A stretch of 64,000 nucleotides of DNA from Flavobacterium sp. 9R (GTDB lineage Bacteria > Bacteroidota > Bacteroidia > Flavobacteriales > Flavobacteriaceae). How positions within the stretch are numbered: position 1 is the first letter of the stretch; each line of letters begins with the position of its first letter. The notes beneath the pieces are model-generated. The model made no database searches, was not told the origin of the DNA, and saw only the letters and a list, made by a program, of their open reading frames with translations. The position numbers and the translations under genes were made by a program. Positions 60,093 through 64,000 of the stretch are shown here, piece by piece. Where the stretch lies: positions 2,915,974 through 2,979,973 of the forward strand of contig NZ_LR733413.1 of assembly GCF_902506345.1 (NCBI RefSeq), read 5' to 3'.

Positions 60093-61574
60093 ATGAACAT
60101 AGAGAAAGATTATATTAAGTTGATTTTTGGGCTTAAACTCAAGCAGGCTCGAATGAATAAGGATTTGTCTTTATTCGGTTTGGCGAAGATTACGGAGTTG
60201 TCCAAATCGTATTTGAACGAAATCGAAAAAGGAAAAAAATATCCCAAAACGGATAAAATTATTCTGTTGGCCGAAAAACTAGAGGTTTCTTATGACCAAA
60301 TGGTGTCTTTGAAACTTGATAATAATCTGGCTCCTATTGGGGAAATATTGAAATCGGGTGTGTTGAAAGAAATTCCATTGGAATTGTTTGGCATCCAAGA
60401 AGCCGATTTAATTGACATTATTGCCAATGCGCCCGCAAAAGTGACGGCTTTTATCAGCACGATTATCGAAATTGCTCAACATTATAATCTTACACGTGAA
60501 AGTTTCTTTTTGGCGTCTCTGCGTTCCTATCAAGAAGCACACAACAACTATTTTGAAGATTTAGAAGAAAAGGTATTGTTATTCTGCAAAGCCTTTCACG
60601 TAGACGTAACTACAAATATTTCTATCGAGGAGTTAAAGGCGATTCTAAAAGAGGAATACGGCTATACCATCAAAGAATTGGTGTTTTCTGAGCAAGAAGA
60701 AATGGGTGATTTACGCTCTATTTATGTGCCTACGAGCAAAACCTTATTGCTTTCTGACGAAATTGATGAAGGGCAAAAGGCTTTTGTTTTGGCCAAAGAA
60801 ATCGCTTATAATTTTATGGAAATCAAAGAGCGTTTGTATACGTTCAGTTGGATTAAATTCGACAATTTTGACCAAGTCTTGAATAATTTTTATGCGTCTT
60901 ATTTTGCAGGAGCTTTGCTGTTGCCGAGACAAAATCTGATTGATGAATTGAATTTGTTTTTGGCTAAAGAAAATCCAAAACCACAAGAAATGGTCCAATT
61001 GATGACGCAATTCAACGTCTCGCCAGAATCCTTCTATCAGCGATTGACGAATATTTTGCCCAAGGATTTTAATTTGAAAAACTTATTTTTCTTGCGTTTG
61101 TCACACAAAATAGGCGCGGATACCTATCAAATCAAAAAGGAGCTACATATTACGAATCAGCAAGAGCCGCACGCCAACGAAATGAACGAGCATTACTGTC
61201 GCAGATGGGTGTCGATTAAAACTATTGAGCAATTGTTACAACAAGGCAAGACGCATTTTTTTGATGCGCAAGTGTCGCGTTACGAAAACAGCAGCAATGA
61301 ATATTTAGTGTTTTCTTCGGCTACTCCTGATCCGTTTAAGAAAGATTGTTTGAGAAGTATTTCGGTGGGGATTTTAATCACGCCATCGGTAAAGAAAAAG
61401 TTCAAATTTTTAGAAGGCGATGTGGTGCCTAGGCAATTGGTAGGTGTTACCTGTGAAACTTGTGCGGTGAAAGATTGCCAAGAGCGCGCCTCCGAGCCCA
61501 TTCATCTCAATCAAAAAATACGCAACGAAAACACTGAAGCCATCGTTCAGAAATATATGGCGAAGTTTAGTTAA
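60093..61574 (+). CDS. XRE-family regulator with degenerate IrrE/ImmA-like domain (RamB/ScfR type)
   Basis: A 493-residue transcription factor: helix-turn-helix (about 10-65, with AKITELSKSYLNEIEKGKKYP), an ImmA/IrrE-like middle (about 160-290) and a C-terminal short-chain-fatty-acyl-sensor-type domain with Cys369 (HYCRRW), Cys419, and CETC...DC (Cys454, Cys457, Cys462). The HExxH zinc motif expected in ImmA proteases is AKEIAYN here (234-240), so it is not a protease. RamB and its relatives control glyoxylate-bypass genes, and this gene is divergent from aceB, so control of aceB-aceA in response to acetate or acyl-CoA is likely; this is inference from context. Confidence 0.85.
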   Translation: MNIEKDYIKLIFGLKLKQARMNKDLSLFGLAKITELSKSYLNEIEKGKKYPKTDKIILLAEKLEVSYDQMVSLKLDNNLAPIGEILKSGVLKEIPLELFGIQEADLIDIIANAPAKVTAFISTIIEIAQHYNLTRESFFLASLRSYQEAHNNYFEDLEEKVLLFCKAFHVDVTTNISIEELKAILKEEYGYTIKELVFSEQEEMGDLRSIYVPTSKTLLLSDEIDEGQKAFVLAKEIAYNFMEIKERLYTFSWIKFDNFDQVLNNFYASYFAGALLLPRQNLIDELNLFLAKENPKPQEMVQLMTQFNVSPESFYQRLTNILPKDFNLKNLFFLRLSHKIGADTYQIKKELHITNQQEPHANEMNEHYCRRWVSIKTIEQLLQQGKTHFFDAQVSRYENSSNEYLVFSSATPDPFKKDCLRSISVGILITPSVKKKFKFLEGDVVPRQLVGVTCETCAVKDCQERASEPIHLNQKIRNENTEAIVQKYMAKFS

Positions 61575-61683
61575 AATGTACTTTCGTCTCGTGTTAGAAG
61601 TTGTGTAGTGTTTTTTGATACAGATTTCATTGCTTTGTTCCGAAACAAATCAATGAAATCTGTTTTTATTTACAATTTACATT

Positions 61684-63045
61684 CTACTCCACCCATTTGT
61701 AATAACGAGCGCCTAGTAAGTTGGGATTTTCGTTTTCGATACGATCCAAAATCCATTCGTTTTGTGGGGTGCGAATGGGTTGTTTTTGTTCCTTTTTGTG
61801 GAGTTTTTCGTAAGTTTCAAAATCTATGGCGACACTTTTTTCTAATGTTTCAAAAAGTGCCACGGGTTGCAAGGCTTTTTTCCATTCGGATTGAATGGTT
61901 CCCTCGAAAACTTTAGATTTAGAGCCACTTCCATAGGCTAAAAAGCCCATTTTTTCGTTGGTGATTTCAGTGTTGGTCTTTGAAAAATGCGCTAAAGTCG
62001 ATAGCAATCCCATAAAAATAGAACCTGTATATAAGTTTCCAATTAAAGAGGAAGCGATTTCTGCAGGTTGCAATTTTTGACTCACAAAATCTTGATAAGC
62101 TGGTGTCTTGCTGATTTCTTTGAGTTTGTTTTGGTATTCTTCGGGCGTTTCGTTTCCGGTAATAATTGCTTCGGTTGCATCTAATGCATAAATTTCCGTC
62201 AACATACGTCGTCCTTGAAAGGCATACGGTAAGTGCATTACAATGCTTTTCCAGCTCTCATAAATCGTTTCAGAAGTATTTTTTTCTTTTTTGAAGGCAA
62301 AGTAAGCGTTTTTGGTACGATCCATATAACATTGGTTCGAATACTGTCCGTCAAAGACCGGTTGGTCTTTGTGAATTTCAATTTCTCCTTCCAAATTATC
62401 AAACCAAGCCTCGTTGTTGTTATTGCCTGTGATTTCTTGTTTTGAGATAGTTCTATAAGGTTTAAAAAAGTCAAATACCCCTTTCGTGCTTACGCCCCAA
62501 TGATTCTCAAAAGCAATAATTCTTGGGTTAGCAGAGATGAGTAAGGCCACAGCTCCTGCACCTTGGGTGTATTCTCCTGTAGAGTTGAGGTCGTATTTGG
62601 CAAAATCCGTAGTGACAACAATGGCTTTTTTGGTGGGATTTAATTTTACAAAATCTAAGCAATTTTGTAGTGCATCCACACCTCCAATACAGGCAAAAGT
62701 AAAATCAACGGCATCGCAATGCGTTAAACAGTTTTCTCCAAATTTTTGTTCCATCAAGGCTACCAAAAACGAAGCGATGGGTTTTGAACTGTCGATTGCG
62801 CTTTCAGTTCCAACGTAAATTCTAGCAATGTCCTCTAAAGCTATTTTTTGGTCTTGGATGAGTTTTGTTAGGGCATTGGCGCCAAAAACTACAGTATCTT
62901 GATGGGTATCGGCGAGAGTCATATTGATCAATCCGAGTCCTTTTTGCAATTTTGCGGGTTCTATATTTCGAGCTTCTGCTAAGGTTTGTATGGGTAAGTG
63001 TATTTTGGCTACATCAAAGGATAGGGCGTCAATTCCGATTTTCAT
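61684..63045 (-). CDS. mvaS: hydroxymethylglutaryl-CoA synthase
   Basis: Condenses acetyl-CoA with acetoacetyl-CoA to HMG-CoA, the entry of the mevalonate pathway to isoprenoids. The 453-residue thiolase-fold protein has catalytic Cys119 (DFTFACIGGVDAL), the Glu of GTESAIDSSKP, and the GSIFMGLLSTLAH and YGSGSKSKVFEG blocks. The longer frame begins at 63129; the ATG at 63045 gives MKIGIDALSFDVAKIHLP, the conserved beginning. Flavobacteria use this pathway, in keeping with the assignment. It is divergent from sdhC. Confidence 0.93.
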   Translation of the reverse strand: MKIGIDALSFDVAKIHLPIQTLAEARNIEPAKLQKGLGLINMTLADTHQDTVVFGANALTKLIQDQKIALEDIARIYVGTESAIDSSKPIASFLVALMEQKFGENCLTHCDAVDFTFACIGGVDALQNCLDFVKLNPTKKAIVVTTDFAKYDLNSTGEYTQGAGAVALLISANPRIIAFENHWGVSTKGVFDFFKPYRTISKQEITGNNNNEAWFDNLEGEIEIHKDQPVFDGQYSNQCYMDRTKNAYFAFKKEKNTSETIYESWKSIVMHLPYAFQGRRMLTEIYALDATEAIITGNETPEEYQNKLKEISKTPAYQDFVSQKLQPAEIASSLIGNLYTGSIFMGLLSTLAHFSKTNTEITNEKMGFLAYGSGSKSKVFEGTIQSEWKKALQPVALFETLEKSVAIDFETYEKLHKKEQKQPIRTPQNEWILDRIENENPNLLGARYYKWVE

Positions 63046-63393
63046 GGTATAAATTTTTCTATTGCAAAGGTAAAATGACAACGGGCAAATACAAGGTTTT
63101 TGGGGTATTATTGTGTTTTTGGGTTGCATTTTTTTTGATTAAAAGCAAAATAAAAAGCTTTGTTAGTAAATCTGTAATTTTAGTTTCTTTTTGGTCGAAA
63201 ATACTGTAGATATGGTAATTGTATTTTTTTTCTTTTTTTAAGTTTTGTTTAGAGTATAACGCCTAAAAATAACTGAAAAACAGTAGGATATTAAACACTT
63301 TAAAATCATTATAAATAAAGCAAAAAAGGTTGTGGTTCATGAGTAATTCGCTTATTTTTGTGTGAAATTTTTAATAATCTATATAAAAACATT
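63046..63393. other. intergenic region between mvaS and sdhC
   Basis: A 348-bp AT-rich divergent gap. Only the sdhC promoter (63330-63360) was recognised. An open frame across 62952-63209 on the plus strand is opposite mvaS and is not believed. Confidence 0.45.
63330..63360 (+). promoter_or_regulatory. promoter of the sdh operon
   Basis: TTG (63330-63332), 20-bp spacer, TATTTTTG (63353-63360), 33 bp before the sdhC ATG. Confidence 0.68.
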
Positions 63394-64000
63394 ATGGCAC
63401 AAACTGCATTGTTAAAGTCTTCCATAGCCAGAAAAGTGGCGATGGCACTTTCGGGGCTTTTCTTAATTACTTTCTTGTCATTGCATTTTTTTATTAATAT
63501 GATATCGGTTTTTAGTGCGGATACTTTTAATGCAATGTCTCACTTTATGGGTTACAATCCATTGATTCAATTTGTTATGCAGCCTATTTTGATTGCAGGT
63601 GTAATTTTTCACTTTGTAATGGGGATAGTTTTAGAATTGCAAAACAAAAAAGCAAGACCTGTAGCTTATGCCAAATATGATGGAGCAGCTAATGCTTCTT
63701 GGGCTTCTAGAAATATGATTATTTCTGGATTGGTGGTTTTGGCTTTCTTAGGATTGCACTTTTATGATTTCTGGGTACACGAAATTACCTATAAATATGT
63801 AGAGGTTGGTGCAATTAACGAAACTCGCTATTTTGAAGAATTGGTTCATAAATTCGAGAGTCCAGTACGTACAGGTATTTACGTTGGCGCTTTTGTATTA
63901 TTGGCACTACACTTATGGCATGGTTTCAGTTCTTCTTTTCAATCAGTAGGATTCAATAACAAGTTTTCTTCTACTATTCAAAAATTAGGATATGCGTTCG
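63394..64000 (+). CDS. sdhC: succinate dehydrogenase cytochrome b subunit, 5' part
   Basis: Membrane haem subunit of the succinate dehydrogenase/fumarate reductase complex, type found in Bacteroidota (single fused cytochrome b with five helices). The 202 residues visible start MAQTALLKSSIARKVAMALS and continue with SGLFLITFLSLHFFINM (first helix with its His), PILIAGVIFHFVMGIVLE (second helix, His), MIISGLVVLAFLGLHFYDFW (third helix, His) and GAFVLLALHLWHGFSSSF (fourth helix, His). These are the haem-binding positions expected. The gene runs past the window end; sdhA and sdhB should follow. Confidence 0.93.
   Translation, partial: MAQTALLKSSIARKVAMALSGLFLITFLSLHFFINMISVFSADTFNAMSHFMGYNPLIQFVMQPILIAGVIFHFVMGIVLELQNKKARPVAYAKYDGAANASWASRNMIISGLVVLAFLGLHFYDFWVHEITYKYVEVGAINETRYFEELVHKFESPVRTGIYVGAFVLLALHLWHGFSSSFQSVGFNNKFSSTIQKLGYAF

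Noticed and set aside
1..64000. Search for tRNA, rRNA, CRISPR arrays, insertion sequences and prophage genes
   Set aside because: No cloverleaf, rRNA-like sequence, regularly spaced long repeats, transposase or phage structural gene was seen. The 7-bp array is too short in unit for CRISPR.

Overview
The window comes from a low-GC member of the Bacteroidota, almost certainly a Flavobacterium-like species. Evidence for this: promoters of the TTG-N18-20-TAnnTTTG type, a type B T9SS sorting domain, a TonB-dependent receptor with a CarboxypepD_reg-like N-terminus, an IPExxxVDY-family protein, and an HMG-CoA synthase pointing to the mevalonate pathway. The order acpP-fabF-rnc opposite purN-rnhA, and the aromatic degradation genes hmgA, hpd and kynA, also fit. 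Most of the window is chromosomal core. No rRNA, tRNA, CRISPR array, insertion sequence or prophage was seen.

Layout. 1-6000: 3' part of uvrC, a patatin-porin, then homogentisate dioxygenase and 4-hydroxyphenylpyruvate dioxygenase. 6000-17000: a probable small RNA, a DUF3108 protein, tryptophan 2,3-dioxygenase, an M23 lipoprotein peptidase, glucose-6-phosphate isomerase, a TonB-dependent receptor, a small membrane protein, an RlpA-like protein, DNA polymerase IV and a PAS protein. 17000-27000: Bax-inhibitor-like protein, pyruvate kinase, IPExxxVDY protein, rnc-fabF-acpP on the minus strand; purN, rnhA, a PfkB-type kinase and a long amidophosphoribosyltransferase on the plus strand. 27000-40000: thiL, a large repeat-containing secreted protein, a second PfkB-family kinase, a toxin-antitoxin pair bracketed by direct repeats, lepA, a DUF4345 protein, a dihydrouridine synthase, a second toxin-antitoxin pair, a LolC/E-like permease and rbfA. 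40000-50000: AddA-like helicase-nuclease, kbl, an OmpA/TSP3 protein, AddB-like nuclease, an alpha/beta hydrolase. 50000-64000: an AbiH-family protein, an AIM24 protein, aminopeptidase P, a sortilin/Asp-box protein, the glyoxylate bypass pair aceB-aceA with a divergent RamB/ScfR-like regulator, HMG-CoA synthase and the start of sdhC (cut by the window end).

How genes work together: hpd, hmgA and kynA feed aromatic amino acids into central metabolism. pgi, pyk, two PfkB-family kinases, sdhC and aceAB cover sugar and acetate metabolism, and aceB-aceA faces its likely regulator across a short intergenic region with a perfect 12-bp palindrome. The AddA-like and AddB-like proteins probably form one double-strand-break repair complex although two unrelated genes separate them.

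The most unusual material is non-coding. Four dispersed intergenic copies of an ~80-bp element have conserved flanks but completely different, self-complementary cores, and the mismatches are tolerated only on one strand, so it looks like a structured RNA family (possibly Rfam Flavo-1). A 7-bp-periodic array begins exactly at the aceB stop codon. A ~110-nt three-hairpin transcription unit lies upstream of the DUF3108 gene. A 43-bp terminator sequence is duplicated on both sides of a toxin-antitoxin pair.
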